Below the pieces are notes generated by a model, which did no database searches, was not told the origin of the DNA, and saw nothing but the letters and a program-made list of their open reading frames with translations. Of a DNA stretch of 64,000 nucleotides, positions 49,601 to 61,691 are shown one piece after another. The DNA is taken from NCBI GenBank assembly GCA_013398015.1, contig VZRR01007718.1, positions 210,606 through 274,605 on the forward strand. The letters run 5' to 3'. Within the stretch, counting starts at the first letter, position 1. Each line of letters begins with the position of its first letter. The position numbers and the translations under genes are program-made. This DNA is from Oreocharis arfaki. Lineage: Eukaryota > Chordata > Aves > Passeriformes > Paramythiidae.

Positions 49601-52600
49601 AAATGGCACATCCTAATGGCTCATTGATTCAGCAGCAGGAATTTCTTTTATAAAACAGTTGTTGTCTATATAAGAATATTTCTAACTTTTGGAGATGTTA
49701 TCATCTCTAAAAGTTCACAGTACTTTTCCTTTTACAGGTAGGACAGATGACTTGCTCAGTGCAATCCAGAAGTGTGCAGAAAAGTCTTGCAACCTATAAT
49801 GCTTTAATCGCTACATGATTTTGTTTTGAGGGTGTTAAATTATTTTATTTAATATATTGATGCAGACCCACTTGAGCCAGTAAGACCACGTGTTACATCT
49901 GCATTAGGGGTTCCTAGTCTGTCTAGCCATTGTGAAGTCTAACTGATAAATACTTCTTCTAAGTAATGTAGAATTAAAATTTTTAAGGGTTCTTCTTCCT
50001 ACTGTTGCATGTGCTCCACTGCAGATATTATTTGACTTCATCTCTCTTAAGTGTTATGGTAGCAACAAAATCTATGAAAACATTATTGAACATTATGGCA
50101 GGTTCTTTTTTTCTTTCTGCCTCTATGGTACAGTTACCATTAATTTTTGAAAATGGCTAAAAAATATCAAGCATTTTATTGCAAATACTTGAGTATAATA
50201 CACAGAACATATGTACAAATGAATTGGACAGTGTTTTCCTGACATCTATCTGCTATTGTGTTAAATTTTATGGCAAGTTGTCTGTAAAGCACCAAATTAT
50301 GCGCACAAACGAATGTGAAAAAATAATTAAACCTTCGGGTGAAACAAGTCAGTTCTATTCTCAAGAGAGAGAAATAAGACAGCATAAAATGTGGTGTCCT
50401 ACCTTAATCTTGAGCTGCAGCTAAACTGTTACAAGGATAGGATCACAAAAAAAGACAGAAATTCAGACTCCGTCTCTGGAGGGAGAGACTCCACTTAATC
50501 AGGATGCATGTTAGTATGAATGCTGTTTAACTGAGAGATGTTTCAGAGGAACAGATTTAAACCTAACAATACTGACAGTAATGGTGATTTAATGTCAGGC
50601 ATGTTACTGCTTGGTAGGTTATCTAGGGGCATGATAGTGAACATTACACATTTTGGCAGTCTCATGTTTGTTCTCACCTTCTTGCCACTTTATTAGCTCT
50701 GAAGCCTTCCTTTGAAAGCACACACTATGGGTAGGGTTTATATTCCAGCTGCTGAGCTTGCAACCAGAAAACCAGCTGTTATCAGTATGTGTAGCTAGCC
50801 CAAACTCAGCTGTGTGAAAGTGTTAAAAAGATGAATCAAACAATACATTAAAACAGTAGTTGCTTGGTATTTCCTACACATGATTAACATGTAAACTTTA
50901 AAATGTCTTAATTTTTTTTTTCCTGAAAATATTGAGTATGTTTTCCATTTGTCAACACTGGTAGTAGAATTTGCCAGGGCATTGGTAAATGCACACATCA
51001 CTGACATGCATTATTAATAACAGAAATATTCTTGGCACTGAGCAGGCTTTAGTTCTATGCCAGCTGCTGAACATGTTTCATCACAGTTTATTTCACAGCT
51101 GCCTTCCTTATCCTCCAGAGGCAAAGAACAAGCTATGTCTCTGCTCAAGTGCATACCCTTGCCTACTCTGCTAGTATGTTTATGTCCTGAGATTGTCCAG
51201 ATGATCAGCTATCCAAGCTTTGAGACTGAGCACAGCTCCAGGTGCAGCCTGTATGTCCTTCCCAAGTCATGCAGGACACTGTGTGCAGAAACACATCCAA
51301 TGGCTTTGCTAACTCAAAAAATGCCCTCCTGTACTGTGACTGCCCCTACACACTGTTCAGCTGTAGCTCTGAAGATGGATCACAGTTATCAGGTGGGAGA
51401 CTCCAGAACTCATTTTATCAATGTATAAACTCCTTATCACTGGAGTCTCCCTGGCCTCTCAGTAAGTCATAGTACAACTTTCTTACTACTGTCGAAAGGG
51501 AATTTGAGTCAAAGAGTGTAAAAGAGGGATTACAGAGCTCTCCAATTCAGAAATTTCTAGAGAATTAAAATGTTTCAGAATGGATGCAATAATTAACATC
51601 AATGCGGAATCATTCCGAGGTGTTCATTAAAATTGGCTAATTCTGATTCGCTTTCAACTTGCTCACCAGCACAGGCCATGAAAAAGGGCAAAGCAGTAGT
51701 GAATAAGACTTTTGTTGTACAGCTTTGTTGGTTGACTGAATCCTTGGATGTTAGATGATTTAAATCAGATACCATTATATTTCAAAGTATTATTATTTTT
51801 CTTTAATGAACATTAAATATGTATTCAATAATTTATTGTTATAATCTCTGCCTTTTATCAGTTGATAAGTATCAAGTTGCAGTAGTGTTTTTCATTCTCA
51901 AACAGGCTATAGGTGGCTGCAAAAAAGGAAAATAGTTGAATAGCTGAACAATGAATGCTGAACATTTTATATATGGAATATAAAATGCTCCATCCCATTT
52001 CAGGAAATGCTCTTCTTTGCCTCTTTGTCGGGCTGATTTTTTGTGATCCTGCTATATTTAGTTTCTCAATAAAAAGAAGACATAAGAGGAAGATGAGGTA
52101 AGAAAAATTAATTAACTTTAAAAATGCTAGAAACTGAAAGATAGCTAAGTTTTCATAGAAATAGGTAATTAACATGTCAACTATAGTATTTGTGATGTGA
52201 AATCCGAAGGATTCTTCAAAGGTTACATATATATATTTGTCTTCAGTACTTACTGTAATGATTTGATGTTGCCATTAATATAGGTGCTCTTACAGCAAAA
52301 TATGCTGGAAGCCAGATATCTGCTTTTGAGGCAATTTGCATTAGGAATATCTTTTATAAAAGTATTACTAGTTGAACAATTAATCTCACAACTATATTTG
52401 AAATCTGGGACACTGGTCTTAAACAAAGAAAGGAAGCCATTGTGTCTCACTATCCATCTGTAATTTATGCATAAAGATGTTTATCTCTTTAGTAATTAGT
52501 GCATAGATCTACTAAAGAGAAGGTCACTACAAATCTGAGTACATGTAGCTCTTATAAAGGGAAGTAAAACAGTTATTTGCTGAGATGTCATATAACTGTT

Positions 52601-52879
52601 CTCACAGTGAACAAATATTTCAAAAACATTGAATAAAATGACCATTTTTAATTTTATTATTTTTATTTCCTTTTTAAACCAGCCTATTTTCATATGACAA
52701 GGGTTTTTTTATGCTCTCCCAGTTGCACACATTATTGTGTTTTCTGAAATTCTTAACATCTTTAAGGTGACTGGGTTCAAAGCAATTATCCTTATGTTAA
52801 TTAGGGTTAGTAAAATATTCAGAAAATACTACAAAATTTTTGAAAGTAATGTATTTTCCACAAATTGATCATGAATATT
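46696..52879. other. Unannotated stretch
   Basis: No gene is recognised. A 157-codon minus-strand frame (47322-47795) and a 123-codon plus-strand frame (51057-51428) are the longest. Neither contains a motif I recognise, and both are overlapped by other open frames. The segment 49190-49400 is particularly AT-rich, with repeated AATTAATT-type sequence. A 13-base palindrome, CGGAATCATTCCG, lies at 51605-51617. Confidence 0.5.
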
Positions 52880-53225
52880 CTCTGAAAATGCAGTGCATGC
52901 GATGAGTGAAGTGTTGCTATGCTTCTTTCATTTGCCAGTGCCAGGGCTGTGCTGAGACTCCAGTGTTGCCGTTTGTCTTTGGTACGCATGCAGTTCCACC
53001 GAGGCGTCTGCTGTTGATATGTGGGAAACACGGAGCTCTATGACTACAGGCCATACCTATGGAAAAGGTGTGGGATCACGCTGTCACATCAAACACACTA
53101 GGACTGTTTCATCATGCGATACACGTTCTGCAGCCATACACGCTTGTGACAAGAGTGAATGAAACTCCATCGCTGTGTTGTGACAGGTTGTTGCAATGAG
53201 CACACAAGTGTCACGCACCTCAGTA
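52880..53225. other. CpG-richer block of unknown origin
   Basis: I count about twelve CpG dinucleotides in about 350 bases here, whereas most of the window has very few. Two minus-strand frames (52819-53031, 53084-53293) and their frame-shifted neighbours run through it, but none reads like a protein family I can name. It could be a younger inserted sequence, a fragment of an unrecognised transposon or retrocopy, or a regulatory element. Nothing in the sequence decides between these. Confidence 0.4.
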
Positions 53226-56024
53226 AACCTGTGGAGACTAGAACATCTAAATTTAAAACTTTTTCTGGTCTGTAAAGATCTACTAGAAAACAAACCCTGT
53301 CTGGATCACAACAGAACCAGTTTTATACATCCTATAAGCCCCATGAAATGTTCTGGCACCTTATGCAATATTTATTTGGAAAAAATTCACCTTGCACAAT
53401 GTTTATGATAGGAAAAGTTGTTTTGGTTTTGACTTGAAACAGCATGCTTATTTATGACAGTGATCCTTCAAAAGATGGAGTAGATCTTAACACACTTTTT
53501 CACATGTTCAACTTGAATTACCAGTAATATTCTAACAATGTCGTTATTGCAATTAGAATGATAGTCTAACATTCAGTGACTTCAAGGGTTTTACTCAGGT
53601 GCTGGCCATATTGTCAGCATTTAAAAAGAGTAAATATCTAGCTACACATTTTTATCCACCTGAAGTTGCTAAATCTTGTGTAACAAATTAAAATACATAT
53701 TTTTAAATAGTTTGCATAACCTCAAAACCCTGTTGCTATTGTTTTCTTTCTCACAAATGACAAATGTATATGCAATTTTGTGATTTTTTTAGGGCAGTTT
53801 GCTTTAACCAATCAATTAAATATTTTTACAGTAGGATTAAAAATGCAATGAGTATGCAACAGAATGCAAGAGACATCATTCCATTTGCATTGTTCTTTGG
53901 TGGGTATGGAAATATTTGGCATAAGTAGAAATGGAGTAGGAAGTGACCTAGAAAGCTTGAGCAGGAAAACCCAATTTAACAAAAGATAGCAGAGTAGATA
54001 TTTATCTACTCTGTTGATACATTGGCTGGAGAAACAAAACCATCTAATATACATAATGAGAGGTTTTAATGGATGAAATTACCTGCACTTCCACATAGGT
54101 GAGAGAAATACCGGATGATTTTAAGAGTTCCCTAACTCTAGAATGCTAGTACAGAAAATAAGAAGAAGGGCAAGAAAAATGACACAAAGGTGGGAGGGAA
54201 AGATACAAGACTAAATAAGATTTGCATATATTAATTACATTTAAAAATGCAACAAACAAAATCCTGGGAGCTAAAGATGGCAAGAAACTAGGGGTGTAGC
54301 TCCTGTAGAAATTATCTACTGAAGAGATCAGGGTGTTTGCCACGTGGACAGGTCAGTGGAGTTATGCTTTGAATGCGTAAAGTGTAGTGAAAAGGAAGAG
54401 TACTTTGTAAGACCATGTGCAAAGTGCCTCAGACAGGTCTGCAGGAACAAGTAGACATTCTTATTTTAAATCATCTGTCCCCATCTGTAACAATGGCACA
54501 ATATATACCAACCGTTCATCTCACAGGGATATGGTGAAAATGTTTCATACCTGTGAAACACTTAAATACAGTGTAATGATTAATTTTATACAAAACCCAG
54601 ACATAAATAAATATTTCTGAGTTTATAAAGAGGTTGAAAACTGTGCAATAAGTACAGTATAGAACAACAAAATGCACAAGACCAAAACAAGACCAAAATG
54701 AAATATTGAACAGCTGTTCTCTAACTAACAATTATCCTTCCAGTGCACAGAACTGAACACAGGGGAACAGACCATTGCAATCGTATAATTAAGACTGAAT
54801 CAAGATGCATATCAAATAACCCTCTGGATTAAAAGTATATAGAAGCTTAAATCTTGCATTTCTTACCCTCTGTGTGGTGAATGCTACAGCATGAACAGTG
54901 TGTGTGCCATTTCCTAAGCTTTTTTGTAAAAACTCTCACTGAGAAAACAGCTTTCATTTTGTAACTTTGCATTGATACTAAAGAGGATACTAGCAATGCT
55001 GTATTCTTTGCTCCGTGCAGAACGTTTGTACTTGGCCTAACAAGGAACCCGGTAACAAGTGTTTAGCTGTTATGAAGATCAGAACAAGTGCAGGACCAAA
55101 AGCAATGCTTTGCTGGCACATTTCACAGAATTTGATCAGAAAAAGAGCAGGGCTTGGAGTAGGGCATTTTCTGGACAGAACTATCATCTGCTAGACACAA
55201 ATGCTTCTTCCATATCTCTTCAAGTATGATCCCATTTTGTCCTAGGGGCTGGGAAAGGGTGCTAGAAACCCACATGTGAGGGGTATGTGTTCTTCCCTTG
55301 TTTCTTCCACCAGCCAAGCAGGGCTGAGGCCAAACCCAGGGCCAGAGGGATGGCCACTGGCCAGATCAAGAAGACCCGAATGAAGCCCTACCCAAAAAAT
55401 CCTTAACTCACTCCTGTAGTTGCTGAAAAATAGCCACTACTGGATATTTAGAAAGAGTACAACAAAAGAGCTTGTTAAGGTGATCATCCTTTTTTTCTGT
55501 ATTTCTGTCAGCCATCTCCTCAGGAATTCTCTGAGCTAGAGAAAGCATGTTTTACAGAGAGATAATGTCCCCATGAAACACTCCCGTCCTTCCTTGCCCT
55601 TCTAAGCCATACCCATACCCAAACCTAATTTCTATTTCTCTGCTTTTTTCCTCTCTAATACTGTATTTGTTCTGCTTTAGCCTCCAAAGTTATCCTCAAC
55701 AACACAGGAAAGATGGATGCCTGCTCTCAGATAAGCATCCTGGAACCACCATAAACTGTAGCACCAGCTCAAAATGACATTAAATATAAATAATCCGGGC
55801 TCTGATTTGAAGAAGGCCCAAGGATGAGAAGAAAATTTAAGTTTATAGCTTCGAAAGTCCTTTTTTTATGTTCACTGAGGTTATGATTTAATGCAAACAG
55901 ACATCAATAGAGTTTTCCCCACAAAAAAATTCAAATAAAATTACTTAGCAAAACCAAAAAAATTCTTCTGGTATCCCTTAGTATTGTTCTCTAAAATAAC
56001 TAAACAATTCACACTAACAGTAAG

Positions 56025-56043
56025 AAAAAAAAAAAAAAAAAAA
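56025..56043. repeat. Poly(A) run, 19 bases
   Basis: This uninterrupted A run has no recognised retrosequence directly upstream. Confidence 0.9.
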
Positions 56044-56390
56044 GAGCCTGTCAGATGTACTCCTAAACAATTAAGTTTTGCTAGGCTGTCTACAAAATGT
56101 CTTTCAGCCTTTCTGACATGGTTACGAGGAGCAACAAATCTTGAGGTGAAGGATGCACTCTGAGGAACCAGAGTCCTTGGGAGAAGTCCCTGCTGAAGGT
56201 TGCAGCATGCTTTGGGCATTTTCATCATATGAACTCTAGCGTTTATCCATGTCTTTTGTATGGCAAATCCAGCTTAAATGGCCTAAAATGTGAGTCAAAT
56301 GCATGAAGTTTATCTAAATTTCCAGGTCTATTTACAATACAAGGGAAATTAAATGTAAGATGGGCTATTCTGGGATGATCATTAAAACTT

Positions 56391-56406
56391 AAAAAAAAAA
56401 AAAAAA
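56391..56406. repeat. Poly(A) run, 16 bases
   Basis: This is an uninterrupted A run in unannotated sequence. Confidence 0.9.
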
Positions 56407-57377
56407 TCTTTCAGGTCTGCTTAAAGGAATAAACCTTTAATTAATGATAGACAACTGTGAGGATTTATCCTCATATATGCATAGTGAATGCATATTTTTC
56501 TATGGAAGACACTTGAATTTCTAAGAAAACAACAAGACAGTGCCCATGAGAGATTTACTTCTGTTCACTATCCAACACAAATCAGATGTCACACTTTTGT
56601 CTCTTATGAACGCCACAGTTATCTAGGAATGCCACAGTTATCAGACATATGAACAGCCAGAAAGGCCACCACCATTCACAAAGGTGAAAGAAAAAACATA
56701 ACCTGCATGATGTCTTCTCTGAAGACTTTGTAGCAATTTAGTAGCCTAAACAATCAAGAGTGATATAGAGCAGAAATGACTAAATCAAAGTTATGCTGAC
56801 TTCGAGAAGAATTTATAGTTTAGAGTTTGAATTGTATAATTGGGTATTGTTGGAACCTTGCAAGTGAAGTTTTTATCTTCTTATTGAAAACTCTACGGAA
56901 AATGCATTATTGAAAGAAACCAATGAATTCTATGACCTAATTAAAAATCATAAATATTAAAGAAATGGAACTGACAAGTTTTTATAAAAGAAGGGAACAA
57001 ATAGCAAAAATAACGTAACAGTACAAAGAATTGCTGTTGAGCTAATCTCACATTAATAACCTGTCGGGAACATGATAACTAGCCCAGATCTGCATAAACT
57101 GTTTTAACATGCAAATACATTGTGCATATGTTATTTTAAATAGAAGTCTCATTTTTTTCTGGTTTTTAAAACTTCTTTATTTTTACAGAAAACACTTTAC
57201 TTCTGTCTCCTCTTTCTTTAATGTTATGCTTCATCTGATTTCTCAGGAATGTCCTTTGGTGCTTTACTCCAAATGAAAAGAAAACCAGCCAAACAACCAA
57301 AAATGTTATTTTCATATTCCCAGCTGCTTAAAAAAATATTTGCATGATATAATGTTTTAGGTTACATAAGAGCTCAT

Positions 57378-57693
57378 CTGTGTGTGTGTGAGAGCATCTG
57401 TGTGTCTAAGGCTGAGAGCAGAGGGGCTCAGGTGTCGGACCAGGAGAGTCCTTGGCAGGTCTAGGGGAGTGTTTAGGTGTGCCTATGTGTGTACAAGAAT
57501 CCATACCATCAAGCAGAGTGGGAATTCTTACGCCCAGGGCCAAGACAGCTCAGGAGACTGGGGTCCAGGACCCAGGAACTGGACAGACCCAGAAAGTCCA
57601 GCTGCTAGAGAGATCTTCCTTGTACATATGCATATAAATATATTTTCACCAGTGTTTAGACAGAGAGGAGAGCAGAACGAAACGGTTGCTTAT
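57378..57693. other. Unidentified GC-rich block beside a CR1
   Basis: The block opens with a short TG run (57379-57390). It is then clearly richer in G and C than its surroundings up to about 57640, and includes CAGGAGACTGGGGTCCAGGA and an AT-rich CATATAAATATA near 57629-57640. An open frame of 110 codons (57382-57714, plus) crosses it but has no recognisable domain and runs into the CR1. It may be a fragment of an LTR or another repeat that joined the CR1 at its right. I cannot identify it. Confidence 0.35.
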
Positions 57694-57970
57694 ATCCCCC
57701 TTGGTGCAGCTTAAGTCTGTGTCCTCTTGTCCTGTCACTGTTTACCTGGAAAAAGAGACCAACCCTCATCTGGGCTACATCCTCCTTTTAAGTAGTTTTA
57801 GAGAGTGATAAGATCTCCCCTGAGCCTCCTTTTCTCCAGGATAAGCAACCCCTCAGCTGTTCTTCATACAGCCTGTGTTCTAGACCCTTCACCAGCCTTG
57901 TTGGCCTTCCCCGGGCATATTTGAGCATCTCAAATCTCTTCCTAAAATAGGAAGCCCAGAACTGGGCACC
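57694..57970 (-). mobile_element. CR1 LINE internal fragment, minus strand, 3' end missing
   Basis: Antisense CR1 blocks are present: CCTTGGTGCAGCTTAAG, then CCTCTTGTCCTGTCACTG, then GATAAGATCTCCCCTGAGCC, then TTTTCTCCAGGATAAGCAACC, and GAAGCCCAGAACTGGGCACC at the right edge. They cover the end of ORF2 and the start of the 3' UTR. The terminal 3' UTR and octamer end, expected on the left, are absent and replaced by the GC-rich block. That is unusual because CR1 copies are normally truncated at the 5' end. Later deletion or an insertion would explain it. Confidence 0.9.
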
Positions 57971-58689
57971 GAGTGATATTGATCTACTTGGTGTTTGTTT
58001 AACCTGCCTGTGAATAAAGAACTACAGTATTGCATTATTTGTGCAAGTAATCCATCGGTTTGGTTGAGTGAACATCTTTGCAGATCTCTCCAATACTTTC
58101 TAAATCACACCAGCTGGCACTGAAGAATAAGCAACAGATTGTTCCACATGCCCAAAATTGAAATTATTAGGACTGAAAATCCAGGTAATTTTGCTTTTTT
58201 TTGGACAATAAAAATTTTGAAACAGCTGTCATGGAAAGATGAAAATATACATTCTGGAAAGACTTCCAAGATGTGAGTTTTCAAAATAAACTAGAAGATG
58301 CTTATATGTATTCTGAATGGCTTATAAGAACTATGGACTTTCAGAAAAATTTCATCTTCTGCAGATGGATGGAATACAAGAGACTCCACTGGTGTCTCAA
58401 ATTAAACACACATGTTGGATGCTAAAAAATTTCCCTTGCCTTTGATAACTGGGAAAACTTGTAAATAATGCATTTCAAGTAGTATGCAGCAATGCCAGAA
58501 AACAGGAAACAAATTATCCTGGTAAAACTGTCTCAAAAATGCCTCCAAACTATAAGCTTTTCTGTGTTGTCATTCCAATCACCTATATTTAGTAGTTTGG
58601 TAAACTACTCAGCTACAAATTATTAAAGTATACTTTATAAAATATTGAAGAGATCGTGATAGTAGCTCCTAGCAATAACAGTGAGGCTC

Positions 58690-58706
58690 AAAAAAAAAAA
58701 AAAAAA
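58690..58706. repeat. Poly(A) run, 17 bases
   Basis: This is an uninterrupted A run about 40 bases before the 23-base tandem duplication. Confidence 0.9.
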
Positions 58707-58748
58707 GAAGCCAAACAGCTAGGGCACTACCACTTTCTGGAAATGGAC

Positions 58749-58794
58749 ATAAATCTTTGGATCAATTGGTGATAAATCTTTGGATCAATTGGTG
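58749..58794. repeat. Perfect 23-bp tandem duplication
   Basis: Two adjacent identical 23-base units (58749-58771 and 58772-58794) are built around TCTTTGGATCAATTGGTG. Perfect identity suggests a recent event and possibly a length polymorphism. Confidence 0.95.
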
Positions 58795-61654
58795 GAAAGA
58801 AGCAGACAGGCCAGTCCATGTGACTTGATAATTGTCTAACTGTCCTTCTCAAGTGGAGATTATAGGTGAGACAGACTTGCCAGCCATTTTTATCTGGATC
58901 AGGGAAAGGAAACAGTAATATTACCTCGGCAAAGACCGTAATTAACAAAAGCAGGCAGGCCCTTCTGATCAGCAGATATCTAGCAAAAGCAGAGGGACAG
59001 CTGGGAAGACAAATATGGCTGCCTTCTGTTGGTTGAATTAGGGGGTTTAAGGCCTTTTTTCCTATTGTTTCACTGCATTTTTTAAAATGTCTTTCAACGC
59101 AAGAAACAAAAATCCCAGTTGAAAAATTACATCAATGCACAGTATAATGTCCTTTAGAGTTCAGCCATATTTGTAGTCACATGACTTTCTTTAATTTGCA
59201 AGAAAATGTCTGAGAACTAAACTTTCACTGATACTTATCTTCCAGTAAATAAATAAATTTTAAAAAGTGCTAAATTATTTTTGAAAAGACCTATTGTGGT
59301 CCCTTACAATTGTTTCCTTTCTGAAAGCACTAGATGTTCTAAATCTTTTTTCCAAATAGTCTCGGGCATATTCTGACCCCAGGAGTATTGGTTCAGCATT
59401 CAGGAATAGTGTTTGATATTTCGTCTGAATTGAGAGATCCATCAAGACTCTTGTAATAAAAGAATATAACCTTGCTAGAGGCTCAATCATTAATGTCCAG
59501 ACAGATTTTGGGTGGTTTTGTATTACTGGTTGTCAAACTTTTGATGTTACAGTGATAAAACTAAGCAGAGAGTATATCCTTTAGAAATATTTCCCTCTGT
59601 CTGTACAGATACTTTAAAATTAATGCTGGATCACTTTCCAGGAGCCCAGTAAGCAACATGGAAAACTAGCATAATTACAGAAACCAACACATTATGTGTT
59701 TCTATGATTCTTCATCCATGTTAGTGAATAAGGAGATGAGAGAAAAGTGTTCCCCAAATACGGAAAAATCTTGGTCTAGATCAGATCGGTTCAGATCAAT
59801 CATCTAATTTTGATTTCTCATGCAAGCTTTTTTTTTATTAGTGAATTATTAGTCATAACCTCAAAATCCACTATTCCATAAGAGATACTAAATGAAATCT
59901 CAGTTGTATTAGTAATAAATAGGGATAGTTATACTGTAGTCATTGGATTGCTTCAGACTGCTCAGCGTCTAGAGTACAGAAAATGAGGCAATAATTTTTC
60001 AGTAGTAGTGATTTCAAAAAAGATGTTTAACCATCAAAAATATTTCAAAAAGTGTCTCTTCATGAGGTCAAGAAAAACTTAGAATAGAAGGAAACATATT
60101 ACATGAAGAAAATGTATTCATACTGCTGAGAACTCATTTGAAACTGTGTTATATTGAAGACATTTAAGTATGGACTAGATCTGGTGACTCTGTCATTTGG
60201 ATTAAATATATTTTAAATTCCACTGCATCATGTGAAGAGAGAACTTCTACAAGAGTAAGTATTGTCTTATTTTATTCTTTCTGAAACAAGAGGAAACCAG
60301 AGGGATCACTCCTCTACTGCTTTCAAGGGCAAAGAGCCATGTTCTCTTTCTTGCTGAGTATAATTTGGGATTTACAAAATGTAAAGGCTGCTGCACTAAA
60401 CCAGATCATCTCCCCATTATTCTACTCCCTACAGAGGATATTAGGGAGAGAAACACCAGCCTTACTCATCCCCAGAAACTGTCAGAACAAAGTGTGCTGA
60501 AAAAAGTGCTGCACTGAAAGAGGTAGTGAAGAATAATTACAGCTTCATACACCAGCTGGATACTTGTCTATGTAAAATGAATCGTGGAATACAGTGTTTG
60601 TTCAACTCAGCTCTTACACCACTGCTACTATCATGAGGAATATTCCGACAGAAAAAAGTTAAACACTGATGGCAACAACTTGAACAATAGCACTTAAACT
60701 GCATTAAAAGCATGGTAACAATTAGAAAGATGCATTTATACATCGCTAGGTTCAACTATTTCAGAAGAAAAGAATTCTTTTCAGAAAAAAACCCCATATT
60801 AATTTTCTTTGCAAGGTGAAGTTGATTTACACTTGATCTTTACTCTAAGGCATTTCAGGCAGCTTATTAGGATAGCAACTACCAGTGGATGGTATTCAAA
60901 ATTGTCAACATCCATTTTCAGAGCTCTGCATTGGGCATTTCAGGAAGAATTATATGAAGACAGAATCACATTCTCAGGAAATAATATACTTTCAGGCAAA
61001 TTACAAGCAAGCCCCTTGACAGGTTCATTATAAGCCTTTTTGTACCTTAGATTTATTAAACTCTTTTAACTCATACTGTGAAAATTATATGAGAAAAAGG
61101 AAGAAAAAAAAAGTCTCAGAGAATTCTATTACTGATCTGACAAACAAGTGACTCAGCTTTTAGAAATAGATCTTGATCTGGGTGTCTTGGCCTCCAGTAA
61201 AGGAGCTTCTATCTGTCTCTTCACAGGAGTTAGAGCTGATTTTTTTTCTTCTGGTAAAGAGATAAAAGACAAAAATATGTCATGATTTCTGTGTAATGAA
61301 AAGTGTTTTTTAAAAAATGGAATTGAAGTAACAGGGCATTGAGAATTCTGGACATGCTACTTGTCAGATCTCCAACATAGCAAAGACTTATGAAAAGCGA
61401 TTCCTTTTTCTTTTTCTTTTATCTGTTACTGCTGGGTGGCTTATGGTATTCTTATGATATTCTAGGTTTCTTTTGTAAAGTCCTGGTACATTATTCAGAA
61501 CAGTCCAAGTTTAACCCAGGGAAATACTAGTCAGTATCTTCAGCTAAGGCCAAACTGAAATCAGAATCTGTATAAAACAGGTCATCTGCATTATCATATA
61601 TTGATACTGTGTTGGAATTTATAAGGGAGGATGTCTATAGTTCCAACATCTCCT

Positions 61655-61691
61655 TTCTTCTTCTTCTTCTTCTTCTTCTCCTTCTCCTTCC
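61655..61691. repeat. CTT trinucleotide microsatellite
   Basis: About eight uninterrupted TTC/CTT units are followed by interrupted CTTCTCCTT units. The tract is pyrimidine-pure on the plus strand over about 37 bases. Confidence 0.95.

Larger units (their letters stand above)
53226..57377. other. Unannotated AT-rich stretch
   Basis: No gene or dispersed repeat is recognised. Homopolymers: A19 at 56025-56043 and A16 at 56391-56406. A locally GC-rich patch at about 55240-55390 has no recognisable identity. GCCACAGTTATC occurs twice 19 bases apart at 56611-56642. Confidence 0.55.

Noticed and set aside
51057..51428. 123-codon plus-strand frame
   Set aside because: It has no recognisable protein features, and a second frame overlaps it. 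I could not support an exon.
57382..57714. 110-codon plus-strand frame in the GC-rich block
   Set aside because: It runs into antisense CR1 sequence and shows no domain. Openness is explained by the GC-rich composition.
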